64,000 bases of DNA, from positions 62,001 through 126,000 of the forward strand of contig NZ_JAVDQI010000006.1 in the NCBI RefSeq assembly GCF_031454185.1. Direction: 5' to 3'. Made by a program: the position numbers and the translations under genes. The stretch comes from Methanococcoides alaskense. GTDB taxonomy: Archaea > Halobacteriota > Methanosarcinia > Methanosarcinales > Methanosarcinaceae. The stretch's first letter is position 1, and every line of letters starts with the position of its first letter. The notes below the pieces were generated by a model. It saw nothing but the letters and a program-made list of their open reading frames with translations, had not been told where the DNA came from and made no database searches. This document shows positions 8,975-18,787 of the stretch, piece after piece.

Positions 8975-9124
8975 AAATATTTCCTCCATTGTAAAAAAAG
9001 ACATCAATATCTTTTAGATTGTATCCCCTCATTTTATTTCCTATTATTTACACTTAATGCACAATTTGAAATCTCTAATATTTGAGACTTTTAGAAGGAA
9101 TGTAAAAATTAAAAAAAGGATATC

Positions 9125-9391
9125 TCAGCAACATCGAGATTGTTTAAGCGATTCAAGATCCGCCTCAAAACGACTAAGAATGTAACTCACCAATTTTGCA
9201 GAATAGCCATTATCGGACAACCACTTTTTCAAAGCGCCAAGCGGCAAGTCTTCTCGTTTGTCCACCACACTAATCAAGAAATTGTTCCACCGGTTGAGTC
9301 CAGATCGACTAGTTGGTCCAGATGTATCTGAACAGAACAAACTTAACAGGGTTAGACTTTCGCCCGAGAGATATTGTGATAAATCTATCAT
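9125..9391 (-). CDS. Hypothetical small protein, unrecognised
   Basis: 88 residues if begun at MIDLSQYL, which is preceded by GGAGGTGAAAAGT, an excellent ribosome site; an earlier ATG adds eight residues. The sequence is mainly helical with a two-cysteine C terminus (SRCC). No domain is recognised. The good ribosome site and lack of a competing frame argue that it is real. Confidence 0.55.
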   Translation of the reverse strand: MIDLSQYLSGESLTLLSLFCSDTSGPTSRSGLNRWNNFLISVVDKREDLPLGALKKWLSDNGYSAKLVSYILSRFEADLESLKQSRCC

Positions 9392-9644
9392 ACTTTTCAC
9401 CTCCATGCCACCCACATCATAAACATATAAAAGACTTATTATTTATTTTTGAATTTTATCCAATGTTATCCAACTATTCAATTTCCCACTTAAGCTGTTT
9501 AATTTTACATTTCATTCAATTTTGCCAGATTTAAGAATAAAATAAAACTAACCAAAAAACAAAATCATTATACTATATCATCTTATAATTTAGCGTAAAT
9601 ATTATTAGTATTCAAACAAATTAAATATCGGGGGATACATAATT

Positions 9645-10850
9645 TTGAAACTAACAATGGTCATTCCCAGTTACTGGGGAAGGGAATGTAGCGTAGGCTG
9701 GCTTGAAGGTGATGCTGTATATGATCATGCCACGCCTTTGAACTCTGAGGGTACGCTTGGGAGGGCTATCGAGAGTCTGGCAATACTTGAAGATACGGAG
9801 TTTGAACTGGTGGTGCTGGTGGCTCCAAATAATATGGAGATCGTGGAGCAGGTCGAGCAGAAGGTAAGGGATATCATCAGATCCTCTTCGAATGCTGACG
9901 TGAAGGTTCGCATGTTCGGGCCATCACATCTGGAAAAGTTACATGAGGACCTGAAAAAGGATGGCATGGGGGAATACTGTGATCTACTTTCTCTCACGGG
10001 ATATTCCAACATAAGGAACATGTGTCTTTTTGTTCCACACATAATGGGCTCAGATGTTGCACTTCTTATCGATGACGATGAGGTTTTCGAAGACCCGCAA
10101 TTCATATCCAAGGCAAAGGAATTCATAGGGAAGTTCCATGAGGGTAAGTTCATCAATGCTGTTGCAGGGTACTATCTCCAGCCCAATGGGGATTATCATG
10201 TAGGAGTCCCTGAAAACACCTGGACCCGATACTGGGATAAGAATATCTGCATGAACGAAGCCTTTGATAAGGTCATAGGCAAATCCCCAAGGCTCAAGGA
10301 GACTCCTTTCGTCTTTGGAGGGAATATGGTAATTCATCGGGACCTGTTCATGAAAGTTCCTTTCGATCCGATGGTGCCACGGGGTGAGGACATCGATTAT
10401 CTTATCAATGCAAGAATATTCGGATATTCCTTCCTCCTTGACAACGAACTTGCCATAAAGCACCTGCCTCCTGCCAAATCCCATCCAACGTGGAAAAGGG
10501 TGAGGGAAGACATTTACAGGTTTGCCTATGAGCGGGCAAAGCTCATGAGCCAGAAAGAAACCGAGGGAATGAGTACACTGGCTGTGGAAGATCTGAGTTG
10601 CTATCCCGGAAGTTTCCTTGGTAACGATCTTGAAGAAAAGATCGGTAAATCCTGCAGGTTGCTGTCTGAAGAATATCTGAGTAAAGGAGATACTGTGGGA
10701 AGCGAAGAAGCTCTCAGGAACATCGAACTCATAATTACTGGTGCAATTCCCGACATTGATCCCTTTGAGCATCTATGTAATTTGCAAAAGAGGTGGAATG
10801 AACTTATGGTATACTCGGCTGACAAGAACTTTTCTATCTTTATTTTTTGA
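9645..10850 (+). CDS. Family 2-like glycosyltransferase (GT-A fold)
   Basis: 401 residues, TTG start after GGGGGATACATAAT. The N terminus LTMVIPSYWGR is typical of GT-A nucleotide-sugar transferases. LLIDDDEVFED (about 142-152) holds the acidic metal- and sugar-nucleotide-binding motif, and PRGEDIDYLI (about 245) resembles the acceptor-side ED motif. There are no membrane segments, so it is cytoplasmic. DHATPLNSEGTLGRAIESL near residue 28 is reminiscent of glucosyl-3-phosphoglycerate synthase-type enzymes, but the sugar and acceptor cannot be told from sequence. Confidence 0.7.
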   Translation: MKLTMVIPSYWGRECSVGWLEGDAVYDHATPLNSEGTLGRAIESLAILEDTEFELVVLVAPNNMEIVEQVEQKVRDIIRSSSNADVKVRMFGPSHLEKLHEDLKKDGMGEYCDLLSLTGYSNIRNMCLFVPHIMGSDVALLIDDDEVFEDPQFISKAKEFIGKFHEGKFINAVAGYYLQPNGDYHVGVPENTWTRYWDKNICMNEAFDKVIGKSPRLKETPFVFGGNMVIHRDLFMKVPFDPMVPRGEDIDYLINARIFGYSFLLDNELAIKHLPPAKSHPTWKRVREDIYRFAYERAKLMSQKETEGMSTLAVEDLSCYPGSFLGNDLEEKIGKSCRLLSEEYLSKGDTVGSEEALRNIELIITGAIPDIDPFEHLCNLQKRWNELMVYSADKNFSIFIF

Positions 10851-10993
10851 GATGAGACCAAGCGAGGTGTAGTGAGTGATGTGTGATCAAGCGTTATGAT
10901 GTGAGGTCATATCTATCATTTTTTACTCCAAAATAAGTAAAATATAACGAACCTCTCAACACATCCTTATAGGCTCATGTTGTAAAACATGTA

Positions 10994-11758
10994 ATGGCAA
11001 GTTACAAGTTGATGGTAAAGGATGTCATAAAGCAGGCTGATATTCTTCTTGAGGTAGTGGATGCTCGTTTTCCGGATGAGACTCGAAACCTTGAGGTCGA
11101 GCGTGATGTTAGACGTTCAGGTAAGCCACTGATAATAGTTCTCAGCAAATGTGATCTTGTATCAAAGGAAACTCTTCAAAAAGCTAAATCCCGATTATCG
11201 AAGGTCGCACCAACGGTCTTTATTTCCAGTAAGGAACGGTATGGTACGACCATGTTGAGGCACAAGATCCTTGAGATCGCTGACATTCAGGGACGCAATA
11301 TTTTGATCGGTTCCCTCGGTTACCCAAACACCGGTAAATCTTCGGTCATCAATGGAGTGGCCGGGAAGAACAAAGCTGGTACGTCTTCAATATCCGGACA
11401 CACAAAGGGAGTACAAATTGTGAAGGCCGGTTCCCGAATAGTTTTCATTGACACACCTGGAGTCATACCCTTTGGCGATAACGATGAGTACAGACAGGGT
11501 CTTCTTGGTGTCAAAGATTCTAGTCACCTGAAAGATCCCATCGGAGTGGCCATGAAGATCGTTGCGCACATCTGTGATAATAATAAGTCTGTACTTGAAG
11601 AGTTTTACAATATAGAGATAAAAGAAACTAGTCCCGAAAAGGTCTTAGAGCTCATAGGTCTAAAGGGTAATTGCCTCAAACAGAAAGGGGAAGTGGACGA
11701 AATGAGGATCGCTATCAAGATCATTAATGACTGGCAAAGAGGGAAGATGCTGATATAA
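10994..11758 (+). CDS. Circularly permuted GTPase (YlqF/RbgA-like)
   Basis: 254 residues. The GTPase motifs occur in permuted order: SKCD (G4, about 51), then GYPNTGKSS (G1, about 109) and DTPG (G3, about 153). This is the hallmark of the YlqF/YawG/YjeQ class, which assists ribosome assembly. It lacks the C-terminal RNA-binding region of bacterial RbgA beyond a ~60-residue helical tail. The start ATGGCAAGTTAC has no strong ribosome site, as in leaderless archaeal transcripts. A role in large-subunit maturation is inferred from the family. Confidence 0.85.
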   Translation: MASYKLMVKDVIKQADILLEVVDARFPDETRNLEVERDVRRSGKPLIIVLSKCDLVSKETLQKAKSRLSKVAPTVFISSKERYGTTMLRHKILEIADIQGRNILIGSLGYPNTGKSSVINGVAGKNKAGTSSISGHTKGVQIVKAGSRIVFIDTPGVIPFGDNDEYRQGLLGVKDSSHLKDPIGVAMKIVAHICDNNKSVLEEFYNIEIKETSPEKVLELIGLKGNCLKQKGEVDEMRIAIKIINDWQRGKMLI

Positions 11759-11908
11759 TCTTAGAATACGACCCAATTTGTTTTGGTCTATCTATATCAG
11801 TTGCGAAGTTCTTCAAAAGATGGTAAGACTTGAAGATAGAGGGATATCATTCATCCCTTAACTTTCCATCTCTTATCATTATTTCTTCCCTGATATCTAT
11901 CTCTTGCT

Positions 11909-12106
11909 TTAAGAACGAATCTCTTTTACTCTTCCGACCTGACCATCTTCCAGTTGAACCTTTATTCCGTGAGGGTGAGTTGAAGATTTGGTCAGAATTC
12001 TCTTTACAGCGCCTTGAGTTATTTTGCCGGACCTTTGATCGTTCTTCAAGACGATGCCTACATTCGCTCCAACTTTGATATTTGCTCTGGTATTACCTGC
12101 ACTCAT
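11909..12106 (-). CDS. YwbE-family protein (DUF2196)
   Basis: 65 residues. It matches the small YwbE family over its full length: VGANVGIVLKNDQRSGKITQ near the start, then GAVKRILTKSSTHPHGIKV and a final GRVKEI. It is basic and may bind RNA, but no function is established for the family. It is monocistronic and convergent with the GTPase gene. Confidence 0.85.
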   Translation of the reverse strand: MSAGNTRANIKVGANVGIVLKNDQRSGKITQGAVKRILTKSSTHPHGIKVQLEDGQVGRVKEIRS

Positions 12107-12319
12107 GGTGGGATGAAAGTTCCTAAAGATATAAACATTTACTTTTCTTAAAAGTTCGAACTGCTTGAAATGACTTTGCTGAATAATAATAGTGATAAAA
12201 TAAGAAAAGAGGTCTTCCGATCAGACCATAATTATCGAACTGACATAATCCTGGTCGAAAGACCAAATTTGAATTTAACTTTAGTATAGTGTGGGTAAAC
12301 TCAGTCTACCCACCACTTC

Positions 12320-13858
12320 TTATCCCAGTATATCGGAAGGCACTTTATAATTCGGATCTTCCCAGTGATTGACGTCAATTATGGCAGATGCATTGTCCAA
12401 CAGTACCCTGCAATCTTCGCTCAAATGTCTCAGATGGACCGTTTTGCCAACCTTGGCGTAGCGTTCAGTGATCTTGTTCAATGCTTCGATGGCAGAATGG
12501 TCAACAACCCTTGATTCTTTAAGATCGATGATTATCTCGTCGGGATCGTTCAGCACATCGAACTTACTTTGGAACTCAGCAACTGAACCAAAGAACAGCG
12601 GGCCAAAGAATTCGTAATGCTTGATCCCATTGTCATCGACTATTTCTCTCGCACGCACAAGTTTGGCATTTTCCCAGGCAAAGGCCAATGCAGAAATGAT
12701 GACTCCTGCGATCACTGCTGCTGCAAGATTGTGGTAGATCACGGTTATACCTGCAACGACCAACATAACCAAGAAATCTGTTATGGGCACTTTTCTGAAT
12801 ATCTTTAATGATGCCCATTCAAATGTTCCTATGGCAACCACGAACATCACACCGACCAATGCTGCCATTGGTATCTTTTCGATAAGAGTTGAACCTACTA
12901 ACACGAAAAGCAACAGACCCACGGCTGCAACTATACCTGATATCCTGTTCCTTGCACCTGAATTTATGTTGATGAGACTCTGTCCGATCATTGCACAGCC
13001 GCCCATGCCTCCAAAGAACCCGCAAACGAGATTGGCAACACCCTGTGCAACACTTTCTTTATTTCCCCGGCTTCTGGTCTCGGTCATCTCATCGATAACT
13101 GTTAGTGTCAACAGACTTTCGATCAATCCTACCAACGCCATTATGAGTGAATAGGGGAAAATGATCTTTATGGTCTCCAAGTTCAGTGGTACACTTGGTA
13201 AATGGAACTCTGGAAATCCGCCTGCAATGGATGCAATATCTCCAACAGTTCTTGTCTGGATCTGGAAATAGATCACAATGGTCGAAACAACTATGATCGC
13301 AGCCAGTGAAGCAGGAACTGCCTTTGTGAACCGTGGCAACAAATAGATGATGGCCATGGTCAATCCTACAAAGCCTAACATGACCAGAAGTGCCTGTCCA
13401 CCTAACCAGTGCTCTATTCCATTGATGTCAGCGACCTTGAACTGGGCAAGCTGTGCCATGAAGATCACGATAGCCAGTCCATTCACGAATCCGAACATTA
13501 CTGCATGGGGTACAAGCCGAATGAATTTACCCAGTTTTAAGGCTCCAATGGTCATTTGAATGATTCCCATTAGAACTACAGCAGCAAAAAGATACTCAAC
13601 TCCATGTTGGAGAACCAGAGCCACAACTACAACTGCTATTGCGCCTGTAGCACCCGAGATCATTCCCGGTCTGCCACCGAATATTGCGGTTATTAATCCA
13701 ATGATGAATGCAGAGTATAGTCCGACCAATGGACTGACATTCGCTATAATTGAGAAAGCTACGGCTTCAGGCACCAGGGCCAATGAAACCGTCAGTCCGG
13801 ATAGGACCTCGTTTTTGAAATTTACTTTATCGTTATTTAATTTTTCTATAAATGCCAT
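12320..13858 (-). CDS. SulP-family anion transporter with STAS domain
   Basis: 512 residues from MAFIEKLNN; the frame extends 61 residues upstream but the SulP alignment begins here. About 10-12 membrane segments occupy residues 18-400, including GLTVSLALVPEAVAFS in the first helix and GGMGGCAMIGQSLININSGA, a typical SulP loop. Residues ~405-505 form a cytoplasmic STAS domain (DEIIIDLKESRVVDHSAIEAL). SulP proteins carry sulfate, bicarbonate or other anions. The substrate here is unknown; bicarbonate or sulfate are both reasonable. Confidence 0.9.
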   Translation of the reverse strand: MAFIEKLNNDKVNFKNEVLSGLTVSLALVPEAVAFSIIANVSPLVGLYSAFIIGLITAIFGGRPGMISGATGAIAVVVVALVLQHGVEYLFAAVVLMGIIQMTIGALKLGKFIRLVPHAVMFGFVNGLAIVIFMAQLAQFKVADINGIEHWLGGQALLVMLGFVGLTMAIIYLLPRFTKAVPASLAAIIVVSTIVIYFQIQTRTVGDIASIAGGFPEFHLPSVPLNLETIKIIFPYSLIMALVGLIESLLTLTVIDEMTETRSRGNKESVAQGVANLVCGFFGGMGGCAMIGQSLININSGARNRISGIVAAVGLLLFVLVGSTLIEKIPMAALVGVMFVVAIGTFEWASLKIFRKVPITDFLVMLVVAGITVIYHNLAAAVIAGVIISALAFAWENAKLVRAREIVDDNGIKHYEFFGPLFFGSVAEFQSKFDVLNDPDEIIIDLKESRVVDHSAIEALNKITERYAKVGKTVHLRHLSEDCRVLLDNASAIIDVNHWEDPNYKVPSDILG

Positions 13859-14389
13859 AATTATCCCATTTTTAAAATTACTATGTACCTGTAATTTCCA
13901 CCAACTTTCAAAATTGAAGAGCCAATTACATAAATTGGATGGAATTTTACGAAAAACGTAGATCCGGATGGTGAAAACTTGTGAATATTCATGTGAAATG
14001 AAATACTTTGAATTATCAATGAAAAACAAGCATACATCCAATCATAGTCTTATAAAAGCCTATCAACGTTTTCAATCCAGGAGCCATTACAAAGACAATT
14101 GGAAGTACTACGATTGCTACAAAACCTGCTTTAGATCACTTGGAACTGGTCCTTTAAAGTGATCTATGGTATTGTTCTCTAATTCCATTAGATACATCCT
14201 TTAGACATATCTTGTTAATGTTAGCAGAGCTTCGTAAAGAAACTGTCAGTATATAAATGTACTTGTGTTTTTGTCCTGTAGTTATCTCCAAACGAATTAA
14301 AACACTATTTAGGCATATCTGCTAAAGTTGTGTATCAATACTAATAAACATCAACGAGGGCATTAATCACAGAATGAAATGAGTTGTCC
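13859..14389. other. Non-coding interval upstream of the SulP gene
   Basis: No convincing gene. The 64-residue plus-strand frame at 13968-14162 has no ribosome site or family features. A hairpin AGATCACTT/AAGTGATCT (14133-14141 with 14157-14165) is the only clear structure. The remainder is AT-rich. Confidence 0.4.
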
Positions 14390-15457
14390 TCAAAACCTTT
14401 TCAGGAAATACATAGTGATCATGATAACTATTGTGACAGCCAGAATAAAAGCCAGAATAATTAGTCTTAATGGTGATGATCTTCCAAAGTCTTCCAGTTT
14501 TTCAATGATGGGATTTTTTTCCTCTACTATGTCTCCCTCTTCGATATATTCAGGTTCGTGAGGAATGGTTTGCTCGGTCATTAAAAGTTCCATTTTCCAT
14601 ATATTGAACTCACCAGCTTTATTTGACGAATATGCTATACTTTTCCCATCAGGACTCCATGCAGGGTCCATCTCATCCGAACCTGAAAAAGTAAGTTGCT
14701 TCGTTCTTTTTCCATCAGCGTTCATCACGTAGATATCCTTTGCACCATTCGTTTCTAAAACAAAAGCTACCATAGTTCCTTCAGGATTGAATACGGGATC
14801 GTAGCTATTATAGTAGTTCTCTTTCAGAATGGACGGAACCTTCGATCCTGTGTCGACTTTCCAGATATTTCCTTCAAGTGAATATACTATCTGTTCTCCA
14901 TCAGGAGTCCAGGCAGGTACACCTTCATCGATATTAGAGTCTGTTATCTGCGTTTGATTGCTTCCATCGATATCCATTACCCAGATATCGTAGTTACCGG
15001 AAAGTTTTGAAAGATAAGCGAGCTGTTTTCCGTCAGGACTCACAGCTGGTGCTCTCATATCAGCATTTTTAGTGATCTGTGTGCGTTTCATTCCGTCAAT
15101 GTCTATGACATGGATACCGATGAATTTAGGGGTGTATGGGTTGACATGCTCCGATGCAAAATAAAGGTGCTTGCCATCGGTACTGTAAATAGGTTCGCCA
15201 TCCCAGACGATACTGTCATATGTCTCTTTCTTATCCGTACCATCGGCATTCATTGTCCAGATGGTCTGCTCAGAAGAATATACTATCCTATCGCCATTAG
15301 GGCTCCATGCAGGAGCTACCTGATTGGTACCTTCGGTAAGCTGGTACTGATCAGTTACGGTGATCGCTCCTGCAAGAGGAAGTGACAATAATACCACAAA
15401 AAGTATCACTGCAGATATGATAATCAAATTTCTTTGATTGTATATACACTTCACCAT
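14390..15457 (-). CDS. Surface-anchored PD40/TolB-like beta-propeller protein
   Basis: 355 residues from MVKCIYNQ (an ATG 9 codons earlier overlaps gatE). Signal segment LIIISAVILFVVLLSLPLAGA is at about 10-31. At least six blades carry the PD40 signature, e.g. APAWSPNGDRIVYSS, APAVSPDGKQLAYLS, VPAWTPDGEQIVYSL and DPAWSPDGKSIAYSS. A C-terminal membrane helix (LRLIILAFILAVTIVIMITM) ends in KRF, giving an extracellular propeller anchored in the membrane. TolB-like propellers bind proteins or polymers; the ligand is unknown. It follows gatE closely and may be cotranscribed. Confidence 0.8.
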   Translation of the reverse strand: MVKCIYNQRNLIIISAVILFVVLLSLPLAGAITVTDQYQLTEGTNQVAPAWSPNGDRIVYSSEQTIWTMNADGTDKKETYDSIVWDGEPIYSTDGKHLYFASEHVNPYTPKFIGIHVIDIDGMKRTQITKNADMRAPAVSPDGKQLAYLSKLSGNYDIWVMDIDGSNQTQITDSNIDEGVPAWTPDGEQIVYSLEGNIWKVDTGSKVPSILKENYYNSYDPVFNPEGTMVAFVLETNGAKDIYVMNADGKRTKQLTFSGSDEMDPAWSPDGKSIAYSSNKAGEFNIWKMELLMTEQTIPHEPEYIEEGDIVEEKNPIIEKLEDFGRSSPLRLIILAFILAVTIVIMITMYFLKRF

Positions 15458-15464
15458 AGTGATA

Positions 15465-17366
15465 TTATGTATTAAGGAATTCATTAATCTTTTGTTTCAA
15501 TAGTTCGCTGAGAACCTTGCCGTCCACTTTACCGCGGAATTCTCCCATGACGAGTCCCATGAGTGGTCCGACTGCTCCTGCACCCTTTTCAGTAATGAAA
15601 TCTTTTCTTTCTTCCACAAGCTTTTCAATGAATGCTTCGATCTCGGCGGTATCACTGCCTGTCAGTCCAAGCTCTTCCAGTGAATCCCTTACAATTGTAT
15701 TCGGCTTTTGAGCAACATGGCGGAGAATCTTCTCAATTGCCTCTTTAGCAACTTCTCCTGAAGCTATGACCTCGAACATCTGTTTAAAGTGTTCATCTGT
15801 GATCTTCTCGACATCAACACCATCACGTTTAAGCTCGGAAACCGTGCCTGTGATCGTGCGAACGATCAGAGTAGCTGTAATTATCTTGTCACCACTGAAT
15901 TTGGCGATTAGTTCTTCGAACAGCGGCAGGTCTTGTGAATATACGATCTTTTCCGCAAGCTCTTCGTTAAGTCCATATTCCTTGCTGAAACGTTTTGCTC
16001 TCTCAGTAAGCAGTTCTGGTACAGGGATAGACTCGAAATATTCCCTGCTTATCTCCACCTGCGGTACATCCGTTTCAGGATACATCCTTGAAGCACCTGG
16101 GAGTGGTCTCATATAAGCGCTGTTTCCGTCAGGTAATCCCTTCCGGGTCTCTTCGGGAATGAATTCAAGTGCCTCAGCGGCACGGATAAGTACGCTCTCC
16201 ATTGCACCCCTTGCACGCTTTTCTTTATCTGCCACCATTATAACTGCATCATTTTCACCGGCACCAACGAATTCGCGCAGTGCTGTGACCTCGTCCTCAG
16301 TAATGCCGTAGTTGGGCAGTTCATCGGTATGGAATATGCCTCCGACACCGGATGTTTTTGCACGGTCGGAGAACTCAGTGCCAAGACGTCTTCCTGGCTG
16401 TACTTCCATTCCGACATGTCCGGCAAAACCAGGCAATAGAACAGCAAATACCTTCCCTTTCTTGATGCTTCTCTTGATGACCTTCGACTCTGTGCCTTTG
16501 AAGAGTTCGGTCACATCGAAGATCTCATCATGAACACTGGCCTTCCTTTCATTGAGGGACCTGCATATCTCGAGAAGGTTGGCCTGTCTTTCAACTTCTC
16601 TTTCCACGATTGTCTCGATGAGGTCGAGTGCCTGCACACCTTTGATCTCTACCCTTGCTCCTTCTGCAATGGAGATGTTAACATCCTGTCTGATGGTTCC
16701 AATTCCTCTCTTGACCTTTCCTGTGGAACGAAGTAGCATGCCAATCTTAGCTGCAGTTTCTCTGGCGTGGGAAGGGGAGATTATGTCTGGATTGGTGGCT
16801 ATCTCTACAAGAGGGATACCAAGTCGGTCAAGTGAATAAATGATGGAATCGCCAGCATCTTCTATCTTCTGTGCAGCTTCTTCTTCTACACAGATCACAT
16901 CGATGCCCACCGTACCTTCGGAAGTATCCAGATTCCCGCCATTTGCCAGGAATGCTGTCCTCTGGAATCCGGACGTGTTCGACCCATCCACAACTATCTT
17001 CCTCATCATGTGGAGTTGTTCCACTGGTACCATGTGCAGGAGTTTTGAGATGGACAGGGCAATATCAAGTACTTCTTTGTTCAGTTTCCTTGGCGGTTCC
17101 TCATCATTTTCAATAAGACATGTGGTATCGTAGGCCTTGTAAATGTATTTCCTGTTAACCTTTGTCTGCTCAAGTGCTGCTTTGTCTGTCTCACCCATCT
17201 CGCTTGCAGTCGGTCTCAAATAACGGAAGAACTCAAAGTTCGACTCATCCGTGTTGCGGATCGTAGTGGGGCATTTACAGAACATTTTTTCCTTAGAGTC
17301 AAGTTGCTGATGAATTTCAAGTCCGCATTTTAAGCCAAGTTCACGGTAGTCGATCTTTCTGCTCAT
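15465..17366 (-). CDS. gatE: Glutamyl-tRNA(Gln) amidotransferase subunit E
   Basis: 633 residues from MSRKIDYRELGLKCGLEIHQ, preceded by GGTGA. GatE with GatD converts Glu-tRNA(Gln) to Gln-tRNA(Gln) in archaea. GLEIHQQLDSKEKMFCKCP and the GatB-type kinase-like core are N-terminal. An archaeal insertion domain related to AspRS lies around residues 270-410, and the YqeY-like tRNA-binding tail ends at MGLVMGEFRGKVDGK. gatD is not adjacent, so the partner must be encoded elsewhere. Confidence 0.95.
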   Translation of the reverse strand: MSRKIDYRELGLKCGLEIHQQLDSKEKMFCKCPTTIRNTDESNFEFFRYLRPTASEMGETDKAALEQTKVNRKYIYKAYDTTCLIENDEEPPRKLNKEVLDIALSISKLLHMVPVEQLHMMRKIVVDGSNTSGFQRTAFLANGGNLDTSEGTVGIDVICVEEEAAQKIEDAGDSIIYSLDRLGIPLVEIATNPDIISPSHARETAAKIGMLLRSTGKVKRGIGTIRQDVNISIAEGARVEIKGVQALDLIETIVEREVERQANLLEICRSLNERKASVHDEIFDVTELFKGTESKVIKRSIKKGKVFAVLLPGFAGHVGMEVQPGRRLGTEFSDRAKTSGVGGIFHTDELPNYGITEDEVTALREFVGAGENDAVIMVADKEKRARGAMESVLIRAAEALEFIPEETRKGLPDGNSAYMRPLPGASRMYPETDVPQVEISREYFESIPVPELLTERAKRFSKEYGLNEELAEKIVYSQDLPLFEELIAKFSGDKIITATLIVRTITGTVSELKRDGVDVEKITDEHFKQMFEVIASGEVAKEAIEKILRHVAQKPNTIVRDSLEELGLTGSDTAEIEAFIEKLVEERKDFITEKGAGAVGPLMGLVMGEFRGKVDGKVLSELLKQKINEFLNT

Positions 17367-17476
17367 AAAAGTATCACCAATGATCATGTAATAACAATGT
17401 AATAATGATGTAATAATCTAGACAACAAAACGTGTAAGGCGTTATAAAAGTATTGTTTCGACAATAAAGTTAAGGA

Positions 17477-18787
17477 TTAGAGTTTCCCTTTATCCTTCAT
17501 TTTCTTCATAGCCTTGTGAATGTCATCGCCTTCCCCTTTATTAAGTGTCCTTCTGGTCCTGGGGTCACTAAGAGCATCCTTTGCGAGCTTCATTTTTATC
17601 GAGACCGCTTCCATCATCTTTTTATCGACCTCGGGGAACTCGATGTCCACATGCTCCTTCATGGGCTCGTTCTCGACCTCAATGGTCCTTGAGAGGTCAG
17701 GGTGTTTTCTTTCCTCTGTCAACAGGGAACCGATTGCATCTTTCCATTCATTTGCCCAGGGACTTTCAGGGATCTCTGTATGGTTTACTTTTGTGCGGAA
17801 GACCTTCATAACATCTTCAGGGCATGCATTAATGCATGCTCCACAGTAGGTACACAGTTCATCTACAGCCGCGATGTTCTTTCCGTCATCAGGCACGTAC
17901 CACAGATGGGACGGGCAGATGTTGAAGCAGGCATGACAGCCTTGCGCATCGCATTTTTGGATGTGGCTCTCGACAAGCATAAGCTCACCTTCGAAGGGTT
18001 TGAGCATGTCCACTGCATCATAGGGACATACAACATCACACCAGCCACAACGGGTACATTTAGCATCATCCACAGTGACCTTTCCTGATACTTCAGGGGC
18101 TTCACATGGCTTCTCCCCTTTGACCTTGATAGCATCCTCGGGACAGATATCCTGGCAGAGCGTACAATAATCACAGTTGTCCTCATCTATTATAAGTTGT
18201 TCAAAAGGCATGGGGTCGGTTGCTGTCGGGTCCTTTTCGAGCATCAGGAACGCATCACAGAAACGAGCACATATCCCGCAGAGATTACATTTATCGGTAT
18301 CTATCTCTATTTCGCCTTCCGCATTTTCTTTCAGAGGTGCGATATCCTCTTTCTTCGGGAATGTATATTCCAGCTCGATGGCATCTTCGGGACAAGTTGC
18401 TTCACAAAGCGAGCATGGTACACACTTCTCGTTCATTCTGACGAACTGTTCCAGGCGTGGATATTGGTCCTCTTTAGGAAAGTCCCCCTCGCTTCTCATC
18501 TCCAGTGCGTTCACCGGACAGAAGTTTACACACATCGAACAGAATGTACATTTCTCAAGGTCCATCATCACCGGCGGTGCATCAAGGCCTGTTGCTATCT
18601 CTTTCATCGGCCCAAGTTCAAGGGCCTTGGTGGGACATATCCTTACGCAGATACCACAACCAACACAGCGTTTGTAATCATAATCGAGTGTCTTTGAGGA
18701 CCTGTCGGATATCAGTTTGTAGAGTACATGAGTTCCTTCGATGTCCATTTCCTTTGAAACGGTCATGGACTTTTCTTCATCACTCAT
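17477..18787 (-). CDS. Polyferredoxin partner of HdrA
   Basis: 436 residues with about nine CxxCxxC...CP cluster motifs from residue ~42 to ~325 (e.g. CVGCGICVRICP, CTFCSMCVNFCP, CNLCGICARFCD, CTRCGWCDVVCP, CTYCGACINACP), so it could carry many [4Fe-4S] clusters. The last ~100 residues are charged and helical. It overlaps the 3' end of hdrA by 8 bases with AGGAGGAG just upstream, so the two are coupled. In Methanosarcina an hdrA-polyferredoxin pair encoded apart from hdrCB belongs to a ferredoxin-linked heterodisulfide reductase. The same role is inferred here. Confidence 0.88.
   Translation of the reverse strand: MSDEEKSMTVSKEMDIEGTHVLYKLISDRSSKTLDYDYKRCVGCGICVRICPTKALELGPMKEIATGLDAPPVMMDLEKCTFCSMCVNFCPVNALEMRSEGDFPKEDQYPRLEQFVRMNEKCVPCSLCEATCPEDAIELEYTFPKKEDIAPLKENAEGEIEIDTDKCNLCGICARFCDAFLMLEKDPTATDPMPFEQLIIDEDNCDYCTLCQDICPEDAIKVKGEKPCEAPEVSGKVTVDDAKCTRCGWCDVVCPYDAVDMLKPFEGELMLVESHIQKCDAQGCHACFNICPSHLWYVPDDGKNIAAVDELCTYCGACINACPEDVMKVFRTKVNHTEIPESPWANEWKDAIGSLLTEERKHPDLSRTIEVENEPMKEHVDIEFPEVDKKMMEAVSIKMKLAKDALSDPRTRRTLNKGEGDDIHKAMKKMKDKGKL

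Noticed and set aside
13968..14162. 64-residue frame upstream of the SulP gene
   Set aside because: No ribosome site and no family features; it overlaps the promoter region and a hairpin.
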